Part shown: positions 1 through 9,672 of the stretch, in pieces
How the letters are laid out: the number at the start of each line of letters is the position of its first letter
Position numbering within the stretch: position 1 is the first letter of the stretch
From: Mortierella hygrophila
Taxonomy: Eukaryota > Mortierellomycota > Mortierellomycetes > Mortierellales > Mortierellaceae
Length of the DNA stretch: 64,000 bases
Reading direction: 5' to 3'
Assembly: GCA_015680625.1 (NCBI GenBank)
Contig: JAAAXW010000140.1
Location: forward strand, 32,383 to 96,382
Position numbers and translations under genes: made by a program
The notes under the pieces: model-generated
Database searches by the model: none
The model's input: the letters and a program-made list of their open reading frames with translations, nothing else
Told to the model about the DNA's origin: nothing

Positions 1-568
1 GTCGAACAGCATCCCGCCAAGTATACCAATTCCCCCAGGTCGCGTCGGGCCCGGCCTTGATGACGACGGGGATGACGGTGAAAACGATGGTCGAGAGGGT
101 GGTTAGGGTTTGAAGGAGGAGGATCTTTCCTGGAGGGGTGATCGTGGATAGGTATACGGGTGCGATGGACTCGGCGTCGTCGTCTTGGTTGTTGGGGTAG
201 CTGCCGTTGTGGTTGTTGATGTTGTTGTCATTGTCGAGGCGGAGGGGTGAGGACGACGAGAGTTGGTTATTGTGGTCGTTATTGTCCTGGTGTTGTTGTT
301 GGAGTTGAGGATCAGGATAAAAGGGGTTGTGGTACGAGTTCGGAGGACCGTTACCGGATGCTGCAGGGTGGTCGAATTGCAGTTGGTGGTCTGAAGGGTA
401 GACATATTCACCAGTCATGCCGTTGTTGCTGTTGGTATGGGTGAGTTCCCCTGCAGGAGGTAGGCTGTTTATGTTGGATTGGTTGTGGTCCATGATAGGT
501 GTAGAGGAGAGGGAGGGAACGCGTTGGTAGGGAGCTTGACTTGACGATGGAAGACCTCTACTGTCCAT
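1..568 (-). CDS. Asn/Gln-rich N-terminus of a membrane protein, runs off left edge
   Basis: This reading frame starts at an ATG at 568 (context AAATGG) and stays open for 189 codons to the window edge, so only the N-terminal part is seen. The first 140 or so residues are disordered and rich in Asn, Gln, His, Ser and Pro, with an acidic patch (NNQDDDAESIA). They are followed by a hydrophobic segment (LLLQTLTTLSTIVFTVIPVVI) that reads as a transmembrane helix, and then by a Trp-rich loop (ATWGNWYTWRDAVR). I do not recognise the family. The layout, a long polar cytosolic tail and then a membrane domain, would suit a multi-pass membrane protein whose remaining helices lie outside the window. No intron is needed in the visible part. 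A later start at the second ATG (493, MDHNQSNIN) is possible but less likely. Confidence 0.6.
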   Translation of the reverse strand, partial: MDSRGLPSSSQAPYQRVPSLSSTPIMDHNQSNINSLPPAGELTHTNSNNGMTGEYVYPSDHQLQFDHPAASGNGPPNSYHNPFYPDPQLQQQHQDNNDHNNQLSSSSPLRLDNDNNINNHNGSYPNNQDDDAESIAPVYLSTITPPGKILLLQTLTTLSTIVFTVIPVVIKAGPDATWGNWYTWRDAVR

Positions 569-1008
569 TTGGTTTCTGGAAGGGATAAGTAAGGATGAGT
601 TGAGGAAGGAAAGAAGAGATGAATGAGGAATGAAAAAAAACAAGAAGAGGGAGGAATAAAGCGTCAAGGTGGGTGCAGGCTTTCCCCCTTTTTATTCCCG
701 TAAAGAACCTGACAGCCCGCTTCGCTTTGGAGTTTAAAAAGAGCTACAGCCCAGCCTCTGGACAGAGAGGCGCAAGCACACACGACCCTGAAGTCAACTG
801 CGATCTAAAAAAAAAAGTCCTGCTTAGCCATGGTGTCACAAACAAAACAAAGGCAACAAAGCAGCGCATCATTGACACCTGACGGGGGCTATTCTTCATT
901 ACAGCAGGGGAACCGAATAAAAAGTACTGCCTGGCCTCACCTTTGGTGAATCGACTTGCTCTCGCCAACGGAAAAAAAGAGACCAAAAGCCTGAGAGGCA
1001 AAAGATTA
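569..1008. other. Intergenic: promoter side of the left-edge gene and 3' flank of tRNA-Leu
   Basis: No gene was seen here. A purine-rich stretch directly precedes the left-edge gene, which means a CT-rich leader in its sense direction. A run of A at 972-978 reads as a T run on the minus strand just past the tRNA and can serve as its RNA polymerase III terminator. Confidence 0.5.
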
Positions 1009-1091
1009 TGAAGAGAGTGGGATTTGAACCCACGCCTACGAATAGACCGCGGCCTTAACGCGGCGCCTTAGACCAACTCGGCCATCTCTCC
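1009..1091 (-). tRNA. tRNA-Leu (anticodon AAG)
   Basis: Read on the minus strand, this folds into a complete class II tRNA. The 7-bp acceptor stem is GGAGAGA with TCTCTTC (one G-U pair). The A box is TGGCCGAGTTGG and the anticodon stem is CCGCG/CGCGG with loop TTAAGGC, so the anticodon is AAG, which is read as IAG after editing and decodes CUU/CUC. The long variable arm is typical of leucine tRNAs. The T arm is GTGGG-TTCAAAT-CCCAC, which holds the B box. The discriminator base is A. There is no intron. A T run on the coding strand lies about 30 bases past the 3' end. The next gene upstream is the uL24 gene, about 210 bp away and divergent. Confidence 0.95.
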
Positions 1092-1174
1092 AAGGGATAA
1101 TCCTTTGATGTAAGGACTTTCTCCAGCGCCATTTTGTATTCACAGCACAAAGTCAGATTTATCACATGACAAGG

Positions 1175-1194
1175 CACGTGTCGTCTGTCACGTG
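1175..1194. promoter_or_regulatory. Twin CACGTG (E-box) motifs between tRNA-Leu and uL24
   Basis: Two perfect CACGTG hexamers lie at 1175-1180 and 1189-1194, with 14 bp from start to start, and each is part of TCACGTG or GCACGTG. They sit 107-126 bp upstream of the uL24 start codon and 84-103 bp upstream of the tRNA. CACGTG is the target of bHLH factors such as Cbf1 and Tye7, and Cbf1-type sites occur in ribosomal protein promoters of several fungi. That these sites act here is inference. A related TCACATGAC lies at 1162-1170. Confidence 0.5.
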
Positions 1195-1300
1195 CTGAAC
1201 TCAGGAAAAAAAAAAGAGCTTTGCTTGATGTTTGAAAGTGGTTCAGCGGCCTTCCACAGCGGCTCCTTCCTCTCTTTCGTATCCATCCACTACCACTACA

Positions 1301-2756
1301 ATGAAGCAGTCCATCGGTATGAACAGCATGCATGATCCTATTCCTCATATCCATCCATCCATCGGCATATCCTACCATTACACATATGTCATACATCACG
1401 CCCTGGCGCCAATTCATCGATCATCGACCACTTGCACACGCAGACACCCATCCTCTACACTTGGACATAAAAAGAGGATTGAAATATTTGTGATTTAACT
1501 GGCTTTGATGGATGGTGCGATGTGGGAACCACACACAAGAAAAAGGAGGTGGAGAGTATGTTCACTCACAGGGCAGGGCTGCAGCAGGGAAGACGAGTGC
1601 TGGCTTGGACACAAGACTTTTTACTGTTGAAACAGGCGGACTTTTTTCTCGCTAGTGTGTATCAGGAACCAGGCTACCTTATTCTTTGCGCGCCACCAAA
1701 TATGCAATTGATCAGTTTTCTAACCAACACTTTTTCTCCTCACCTTATTCCTACACCTCTTTTACAAACCTGTAACCACTCTATACCCTCACTATCTCCC
1801 TTACACCACCACCAATACACATATCCATCCACCCTATCCATACCACTCCTCCTCTCACATCACCTCCTACCTCACATATACACAACACGCGATGGACTTT
1901 CATTCTACAAACCCCATGTAGATGTTAGCTCCTCCCGCCGCAAGAGCAGAAAGGCCCACTTTTCTGCTCCCTCTGATCTTCGTCGCAAGATCATGAGCGC
2001 GTCCCTCTCCAAGGAACTCCGGGAGAAGCACAGCGTAAGTTTTGCGGTCGGGCCACCCCTCTGAAAGATAAAGAAGATATTCTTTTCTTTCTACTTCAAC
2101 AATAACGAGACTAGACTTTGATCTCGGTAAGGCGAACTTGCGCCCTCCTATCTATCACCTATCATCATGATGGATAAGATTTACAGGAACAATCTGACGA
2201 TTCGACAAAGCGACGACAGTACTTTGTTTACAATATCACGACACAACATAACGTCCTTCAATGGGGGTACAGCTACCAACACACCGACCGAGCTTGACCG
2301 CAGCATTACCACCTTGGACGATATTATTTGCAGCAACTCAATTGGATCGTCAAGCTACCATCCTCGACTGTATCAGCAACAACAAAACCGGTGCCACTAA
2401 ATAGGATGCCACAAACAAGCCTAGAACGACGCAGACATCTAACCAGCATCCACCTTGTTTCAATTTCTCCACATTATAAAAAATAGGCTCGCTCGCTCCC
2501 TATCCGCAAGGATGACGAGGTCATGGTTGTCCGTGGCTCTTTCAAGGGTCGTGAGGGCAAGGTTGTCCAGGTCTACCGCCGCAAGTGGGTCATCCACATT
2601 GAGCGCGTCAACCGTGAGAAGGCCAACGGTGCTGCCGTCCCCGTCGGCATTCACCCTTCCAAGGTCGTCATCACCAAGGTCCACATGGACAAGGACCGCA
2701 AGGATCTTCTCGACCGCAAGGATCGCTCCAAGAAGACCGAGGCCATGCAGGAGTAA
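1301..2756 (+). CDS. RPL26: 60S ribosomal protein uL24 (L26)
   Basis: The protein is a large-subunit ribosomal protein that binds 25S rRNA near the polypeptide exit. I read three exons, 1301-1316, 1922-2034 and 2487-2756, giving 132 residues (yeast 127, S. pombe 126). Exon 1 encodes only MKQSI plus one base. Joined to exon 2 it reads MKQSIDVSSSRRKSRKAHF, which closely follows the yeast start MAKQSLDVSSDRRKARK. Exon 3 carries the KOW region (RKDDEVMVVRGSFKGREGK) and the conserved ERVNREKANGAAVPVG and HPSKVVITKVHMDKDRK segments. Donors are GTATGA and GTAAGT and both acceptors are TAG. Introns are 605 and 452 bp, long for this window. I saw no convincing C/D-box snoRNA in them. The leader is CT-rich, twin CACGTG boxes lie about 110 bp upstream, and AATAAA follows at 2836. 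An ATG at 1892 is out of frame. Confidence 0.93.
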
Positions 2757-3253
2757 ACTTTTTGTTTGCTTTTCTCTTTGCTAGCCAACAATCTTGACAA
2801 AAAAGAGTTGTTTAACTTCTTGTCTTTCATTCTGTAATAAAACCAAAATACTTGTAATTTTTTTTTTCTGTTCTCTTGTTATGTCTACTCTATCCCATGT
2901 GTGCTTTGTTTAGTTTGGGCGAAGGATCTGAATGCCAAAATTGAGAGAAGCAAGCGAAAGAAAAAAAAAAAAAACGCGACTTAGCCCAATCCAAGTTTCA
3001 CTCTTGCAGCATTGAGCTTCTCGTTTCCCAGGCGGTTACCCATCCTCATTCGAACGCAATCTTACTATTCATTTCGCAAACACACTCCTTCAATCTCCTT
3101 TTTTTTTCTTCCTCAATCCAAAGCAATAATAAAGAACCAAAGACGCCCAAAAAATGTGTTTTTTTGCGATTTCTGTATTGAAGAGGTTTGTTTTGTTCCT
3201 TGTTTGTGGTTTCTCGTAAATAAAGATTTGCCAGGGTGGTGCAAAAGCAAGAT
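2757..3253. other. Convergent intergenic region between uL24 and uS19
   Basis: These are the 3' ends of two convergent ribosomal protein genes. AATAAA at 2836-2841 is a likely polyadenylation signal for uL24. Poly-T and poly-A runs (2858-2867, 2960-2974) are present. No gene was seen. Confidence 0.6.
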
Positions 3254-4555
3254 TTACTTGAGGGGAATGAAACGGGAAGAGTGAGTAGCACCAATACCGG
3301 GGCGACCGTGCTTGACGGGCTTGTAGGTGATGGAGAACTCTCCGAGGTAGTGACCAATCATCTCGGGCTTGATCTCGACCTGGTTGAAAGTCTTTCCGTT
3401 GTAAACACCAACGACGGAGCCGATCATCTCGGGGACGACGATCATGTTACGGAGGTGGGTCTTGACGACGGCGGGCTTCTCGAGGGCGGGGGCGTCCTTC
3501 TTGGCCTGACGGAGCTTCTTGATAAGACCCATGGGCTTGCGCTTAAGACCACGCTGGAAACGTCTGCGGGGGCGGGCGTTGACGAGGTCCATCAACTGCT
3601 CGGACGAGAGGTCCAAGAGCTTGTCGAGATCAATACCGCGGTACGAGAACTTGCGGAAGGTTCTCTTCTTTCTCGCATCGAGAGCGGCGGCGTCGTGGTT
3701 TTCGTCAGCCTATGTGGAGAGTAGGTAGATGGGGGGTTGTTGTTGTTGAGTATTCTGGGTCCGTTGTAGTGTGTTTTGTTTGTATTGTTCCTGGTGGTTC
3801 CTGTAGAGTTGACCATATGTTCCTTCCTCCTACACCGATGCCGCCTCTCATCCCATACGTGTTCCCTTTCTCTGGTGAGAGCATCGGAATCCTGATTCCT
3901 AGCCCACCCCAAAGAAATAAAAGGTGATTCCTGTTCCTGTCCAACCTTGTCACTCTAAGAGAGAAAAAAAAGACGATCGTCGTTTCTTTCTCTGACTGGA
4001 GTTGCGTTGACGGTTCTGAACGTTGTAGCGAGAGAACCAGTAAAAGGCAGCTCAAAAGGTTGACAAGGCGCAAGGTGCCACTAGTTCCTGTGTTGGGTAT
4101 GTGGTTTTGCTGGAGCCGAATAAAATACAAGTCGAAAACGACTTTGTAGTTGAGTGCTCTGAAAAAAAAAGTGCTCTCACTCCTGTAGAGGTCGCAGTGA
4201 TGATATCGGGTGTATTGTTGAACGATCGTTATGTTGTCTGCTTTGTTGAATAAGCAATTGTCGACTCGAAGCGCAATCAGATCGCAACTCCAACACACCC
4301 CTTTCTCTGTACCATCCAGATCCTTCACCAGTTGATCGTGATCTCTCTTTTTTTTCTGCATAGTTCCTCCTCTCCTGAACAGTTGCCAATAGTCCTGCTC
4401 TGGATGTCCTTCCTCCCCCTCTCCACTCCCCCTCTCCTGTTGAATGATATCGATGGATGGATGGTTGACCATCTTGTCGTAACGCCCTTGGATGCTTTTG
4501 GGTGGATGATGTCCTTGAACTCGAGAAAGTGATTGCTACCGCAGTCACGCACCAT
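3254..4555 (-). CDS. RPS15: 40S ribosomal protein uS19 (S15)
   Basis: The protein is a small-subunit head protein needed for 40S maturation. The main exon, 3254-3709, encodes ADENHDAAALDARKKRTFRKF onwards, then the whole uS19 domain (KKLRQAKKDAPALEK, RNMIVVPEMIGSVVGVYNGK, HYLGEFSITYKPVKHG) and the exact family C-terminus THSSRFIPLK. The main exon opens in phase 0 after an ATAG acceptor, so the first exon should supply little more than the initiator Met. The best candidate is the ATG at 4553-4555, followed at once by the donor GTGCGT and preceded by a short CT-rich leader. That gives 152 residues and an 843-bp intron. Another ATG followed by GT (4311-4313, donor GTACAG) is possible but weaker. 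The domain is certain; exon 1 is a prediction. The intron is open in places but shows no family match. Confidence 0.88.
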
Positions 4556-6486
4556 ATTGAATAAGTTTGAAAGGAAGTTCCAACCAATGTTCGCCTTGCT
4601 GGCATATAAAAAAAGTGATCCTTAAGGGGATGTTCTCTTTCTCACGTTTTTCCCTTTGATTTTCTGCGCCCTTCTCTTTCCTGTGGCACACGCCCTCCTG
4701 CGGCACACGCCCTCCTGCGGCACCCCTCTCGCACAGGAAAATGCAAACAGAAACGGTGGGCAGGGCGTAGGTTGCTGCATATGTTGGCCTCGTTAGTGCG
4801 TTGACAAGGAAGAACAAACGGACCCTTTTCTGATTATGCGGAACAACAACCCTGAACGGTATCTTTTTTTTTTTTCACTTTCAAATGTCGTTCGTTGACT
4901 TTGCCATTTCGTGGGCGCGGCAAAGGACACAAACACAGGACAACGTTGAAAGAGAATAACGAAAAAAGATAACAGCTTAAGAAGGACTGGAACTGGAACC
5001 CCCTGGCTGATGTGTACCCGTTCAGATTCATGCACACGCTCACACACTATCATCGCCATTCATTCGCCCTTTTTAAAAGGGGGAAAGAGAACGTGTGTAC
5101 CGTTAGGGCTAAACGAACACTCGGGGAACACCTTTACTTTCGACACCTCCGAGCGATTGTCATCGACCCTCAAATTGACATGTTCAGATGACCTCAAGGA
5201 AAAAAAATAACGCCTGGGGATTTTCGCCTCCTTTTCCTTGAATCGGCTTTTGCTCTTGTGATCAAATCAATCAAAGACCCTCCCCTTGCAACTTTTGCTT
5301 TGCTTGGTCCTGAGTACAATCAATCCCTTACCGTTGACGCTTGTAGAAACAAAAAATTAGTAGGGTTTGCCTCAAGATGAAACGGATAGAAACAAATAGA
5401 GAGAAAAACAAAGAGGATGATGATGATTAAAGATGCTTCTGTTTTTTAATGATTCCATTTCGCAACAAATTAGTAATTAAGGTAGAAAGGGGGGGATGTT
5501 GCTAACGTGAAAAAAATGGAATACAACTTTTTTGTGTGTGATGGGATATTAGGGAGAGGGTAAAGATACAGCTTTTTGGTTTGGTAAAAAGGGAGTAAGA
5601 CAATGAATAATAATGACGATGAACGAATTTTGAATAGTAAAACGAAGAAAAGCAAAAGAGGAAGGGTACATGGGCCACAATGAAAGGAGTGCGAGAGGAA
5701 TGGGCAATTCAGACTGTCTATGTGAACGAGAGAGAGAGAGAAAAACGTTGGTTAGTTTATGGGATGCCGATTGCATAATTCGTGTGGTTGTTTTGGGTTC
5801 TGCCCGAGAAATAGAATGCATAAATCCCGAGAAGGGTACAAGCGACGAGAAAAAAAGAGGGATAGGGATAGTAGACGAATGAGAAAGAAAAAAAAAAAGA
5901 GATAAACAAAGGATGTGCACGTAATGTCAATGGGTCGATGGGAACAGGAGAAGCCGAGGAGAACAAGACATGACGGTTTGGTCATGTCGTATCGTACGTA
6001 TGAATGGGTTTGTGGCGTGAGTGTGTTATGCATGGTGAAGACATATTGCGGTGGTTGCGGCTGGAAATGGACAGGGGCATGGGAACATAAGGTGTACAAA
6101 AGGAGGCACATGGTTGACCCAAAGAGGACTGAGGGAGACCCAAAAAAGCACGATCCATGCCACGGTGAAGTAAGGTTCCTGAGTCGGGTCGAGATGTCAT
6201 ATGCTCACAGCACTCGATCCGTCCATTGGTACGACCATCGCGGAAGAAAAAAAATATGATACCAACTGTTGCGTAACAGAACTAAGAAAACGAAAAAGAA
6301 AAAGAAAAAGAAAGGACGAAGAGCGATCAAGGGAATGCTTACCAGTCTCAGTCGTCCATATTTAGCCAACGCGTATCACTGACGGGTCACGAATCAGGTC
6401 AGCCCCCCTCCGGCGTCCATCCATGTGGTCATATCCATTATCCGTTGGTTGGCTGGCAAAGAGAGAAAAAAAACAGCGCAGGCAAC
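4556..6486. other. Intergenic, 1.9 kb, no gene recognised
   Basis: This region holds the uS19 promoter side, with an A/T-rich box at 4604-4614 and a TTAGGGCT motif at 5103-5110 that matches the Tbf1 site AGCCCTAA in reverse. A 17-bp direct repeat lies at 4684-4729 and an (AAAAAG)n run near 6290-6313. Open frames here, including one of 114 codons at 5915-6259, have no recognisable motif or splice context and look like chance. Confidence 0.5.
4680..4730. repeat. Short tandem repeat, 17-bp unit
   Basis: The unit GGCACACGCCCTCCTGC occurs almost perfectly two and a half times in direct orientation (4684-4729), with a third, diverged end (GGCACCCCTC). It lies in GC-richer DNA than its surroundings, about 130 bp upstream of the predicted uS19 start. 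Confidence 0.7.
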
Positions 6487-7530
6487 TTAGTGGGCGGCAA
6501 CAGCGACGGCAGTCTTCTCAACGGCAGACTCGGGGACAACGGGGGTAGCCTCCTCAACAACAGCGGGGGTCTCCTCCTTGGCGGGGGCAGCGGGGGCGAC
6601 CTCAGCCTCGGCAACAGCGGGGGTAGCAGCAGCCTCAGTCTCGGCAACCTCAGCGACGGGCTCAGCCTTCTCTTCGACCTTCTCCTCAGTAGTGGCTGCA
6701 ACGGCCTTCTCCTTCTTCTCCTTCTTGTTCTTGAAGAATCCGATCGAGAAGCGCTTGCTGATCTTGGAGGAAAGGGGCACAGCGGCCTTCTCGGCGGTGG
6801 CGGGGATGGCAGGAAGCTCAGCAGCGGCCTCCTCAACAGTAGCAGCGGCAGTGGTAGCGACTTCCTCAGCACGAGCGACGACTTCCTCAGCAGCAGCAAC
6901 AACCTCGGCTTCGGTAGCAGTGGCAGGAACTTCCTCAACGATGACAGCAACGACCTCCTCGACAACAGTGGGGGCAGCGGCCTCCTCGGTGGCAGGGGCG
7001 GCTTCCTCGACGGCAGCGGTAACAGCAGGGGTCTCCTCAGCAGCGGCAGGAGTCTCGACAGGGTCGGCAGCTGCGGGCTTGTCAGCGGGGGCGGGGGCAG
7101 CCTTCTCGGCCTTCTCGACCTTGGGCTTCTTGTCCGACAACTTCTTGAAGCTGCTGGTGAGCTTGCTGATCCAGGACTTCTTCTTATCGGCCTTGGAAGT
7201 GGAGGCAGCGGCGGCCTCTTCGGTGGTGGGGGTAGCAACGACCTCAGTGGTGGTCTCCTCAACAACGACGATGGCAGGGGTCTCCTCGGTGGCAGCAGCA
7301 GCCTCGAGAGGGGTGCCATCTCCGTTCAAGACGGGGTTCTCAGAGGGCTCAACGGCGGTCGAGAAGGTAGCCTCAGCCTCAGCGGCGACGGGCTCGGTGG
7401 CAACGGCCTCCTTGGCGACCTCGGGGGCAGCAGCGGTCTCAACAGCGGCAGCGGGGGTAGTCTCCTCCTTGGTGACGGCGGGGACGGCAACAGGGGCCTC
7501 AACAACGGGTGTGGTGGTAGTATCGGTCAT
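6487..7530 (-). CDS. Ala/Glu/Val-rich acidic protein with two basic-aromatic patches (MARCKS-like layout)
   Basis: This is a single exon of 347 residues, starting at ATG 7530 (context ACAATGACC, after a CT-rich leader) and ending at TAG 6487. About two thirds of the protein is Ala, Glu, Val, Pro and Thr in imperfect repeats such as EEAAAP and EETPA. Two short segments break the pattern. Residues 113-137 read SKADKKKSWISKLTSSFKKL plus basic residues, and residues 256-275 read KISKRFSIGFFKNKKEKKEK. Both are Lys-rich with Trp or Phe spaced among Ser, the composition of membrane- and calmodulin-binding effector domains such as that of MARCKS. The start MTDTTTT lacks Gly2, so it is not N-myristoylated like MARCKS. 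I do not recognise a family. Strong codon bias also leaves the opposite strand open, so the antisense frames are shadows. A membrane-associated role is inference. Confidence 0.75.
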   Translation of the reverse strand: MTDTTTTPVVEAPVAVPAVTKEETTPAAAVETAAAPEVAKEAVATEPVAAEAEATFSTAVEPSENPVLNGDGTPLEAAAATEETPAIVVVEETTTEVVATPTTEEAAAASTSKADKKKSWISKLTSSFKKLSDKKPKVEKAEKAAPAPADKPAAADPVETPAAAEETPAVTAAVEEAAPATEEAAAPTVVEEVVAVIVEEVPATATEAEVVAAAEEVVARAEEVATTAAATVEEAAAELPAIPATAEKAAVPLSSKISKRFSIGFFKNKKEKKEKAVAATTEEKVEEKAEPVAEVAETEAAATPAVAEAEVAPAAPAKEETPAVVEEATPVVPESAVEKTAVAVAAH

Positions 7531-9646
7531 TGTAATGATGTGAAAGATGTGATGTGTTAGTGGGTTGAAAGAGAGTTGTCGAAGACGAGGGATTGGAGAG
7601 TAAAGAGGATGAAGATTGGGGCGAGAGAGAGATAGTGATAGAGAGTAAGAGTAGAGAAGAGAAGAAAGACGGAGCAAAAAGGGAAGAGGAAAGAAGTAAA
7701 AAGAAAAGGAAAGAGAAAAAAAAAAAAAAGAGGAGAGGAGAGGATATTCCAGGAGGTTAAATAGTCGGCGGTGGATGTGGATGCGAGATTGGGCAACGAG
7801 GTGTCTGTCTATTGTTATTGTTCTTGGTTGCTGTTGACGGGGCATATATCCATCGTCAGTGCTCGCATTGAACATTGTTCGGCTCTTTTTTTTTTCTCTA
7901 TTTATTACTATTGAGTGTATGTATACCCAAAGTATAAAAAAGACTCTGCATGTATTCAATCCCTATTCAGTTTGGAGGACAATCGACTCGCCGGCCACCA
8001 TCGACCATGGTGAAAGGAAAATAAAAATGTATGAATCGATAGACAAGCAAGCATCATGCATATTACAGAAGGCGAGAAAATAAATAAAACTTTCTTTTCT
8101 CGCAATGAGGTCTGACCCTCGCTTCTCCTTCATCCTCATCCCTACTCTCGTCGTTGGTTTTTTTTACGTTTGTTTCGTCTTCTGTGCCTTTTATGTCATT
8201 TCCTGCACTGTATCTTTCTCTCTAATAGAAGGTCTATTCGTAGCCCTACTTTCTCTCTTTCTCTCTTTCTCTCTTTCTCTCTCTCTCTCTCTGCTCTTTC
8301 GTTGGTGTCATGACAAACACAAAAGACGACGTCAATGTCGACAACGACAGGTAGACACGACGAGCAGGGACATTCCACTGCTACTGACTTGGCCCTTTTT
8401 CTTCAACTTACTCCCACTACTGCTACTAACTCATATGTCATGCGTTCACTCACTCCTCTTGGTCTTTGGTATGGCTCGATGTGCTCATTCTCTTTGAATA
8501 AGAGTATGGTTTCTTACTTTTATTGGATTCTCTTTCGTTTGAGGCACCGACTGAACTGAAAATGGGTCTGCATGGTAATGGTGAGCAATCGCCCGGATGG
8601 CCCCCCACTCCCTCCTTCGCTCACTCGTTCAAGTTACCCCCATATGATTATTTATGGACTCTGACCCTCTCAACCTCGTTGATTTTTTTGTTTGTTTGTT
8701 TGTGCCTTACTCTCTTACTCTTTTTTCTTTTTTTTTATCGAAAAAAGAGCCAGGCCACCACTCCCATTCCTTTCCACTTCGCTCTCTCTTTCTCTCTCAT
8801 TGGAAGACCAGACGCGATCCAATCTCTCGCTTTCCTTAGTGTTGACTGGCCTTGAACTCTGTCCAACCTAGCTCGGCAACATTTTTCAACATCAACAAAC
8901 GAAAAAGAAAAAAAGTCGCGACCCACATTTGAACCAAAACCGTGTTTGTTCGATAACGGCACCCGTGTTCCTTCTCTTCTTTGTTTTGGGTTTCATTGTC
9001 ATCGCAAGCAAAATGGTCTCCCTTCTTACAACATTGGTTGAACCATCGATGATCGACCTCACCTCCACTTGCTTCTCCACGAACAACGTTTTGTTATGTC
9101 ATCCGTCTTCGCCTCCAAGCCTTACCTCGCTTACCTATACAATGACAATGCAAATGGAAAGCGGAACAAACAGGTGCAATACACAACTCAAGCATTACGC
9201 TTCCTACAAATGACACATATAAAGCGTGCTTACCAGGCAGGCAGCTTCCACCTTACCTTGCAAAACGGGGCTCTTCCCCTTTCTTTCATTTCTCTTGCAA
9301 CTCGCAGTGTTCGCGCCATGTTTCTTATCAACCCCTTCCCTTTCATTCTGCCTGTGTGCCTGCTTCCACCATAAAGGACGACGTTGCACGCCTGTTCGCG
9401 AAATGCAAAATGCACCCTTCGCTCTACGAACCTCTCTACCTATCTATCTACTTATCTTGCAAGCCCTTCAGCCCGAGTGTGAGTATGTCCACTCAGCATG
9501 TGTAACCCTTCTTCTTCTCTTTCCTTCCTTCTCCCTCTCTTTCACTCCTTACATCCATATCACCTGCCCCTTATTCAATTTCTTCTTCTCCGTCCCCTTA
9601 GTTTATCTTTGGTTTGTCCGCTCCAGTTCGGCTCCGTCTCCGTCAC

Positions 9647-9672
9647 TTTTTTTTTTTTTTTTTTTTTTTTTT
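9647..9672. repeat. Poly-T tract, 26 bases
   Basis: An uninterrupted T run in the gene-poor block. Similar tracts lie at 12782-12809 (28 T) and, as poly-A, at 13457-13478 (22 A). Lengths may be affected by sequencing error. Confidence 0.85.

Noticed and set aside
1317..2486. C/D-box snoRNA in the RPL26 introns
   Set aside because: ATGATGG followed by CTGA near 2166-2200 is imperfect and too short, and no terminal stem is evident.
3705..4472. 255-codon minus-strand open frame inside the RPS15 intron
   Set aside because: It overlaps the acceptor of the ribosomal protein gene, has no recognisable motif and has mixed low-complexity composition, so it is best read as intron.
5915..6259. 114-codon plus-strand frame rich in Arg, His, Trp and Cys
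   Set aside because: No domain, no conserved pattern, no leader or splice context. It probably reflects chance in stop-poor sequence.
6445..7560. Two long plus-strand open frames (371 and 321 codons) opposite the Ala/Glu-rich gene
   Set aside because: They are Gly/Ser- and Ala/Ser-rich mirror images of a repetitive GC-rich coding strand. The minus frame has the CT-rich leader and the good start context.
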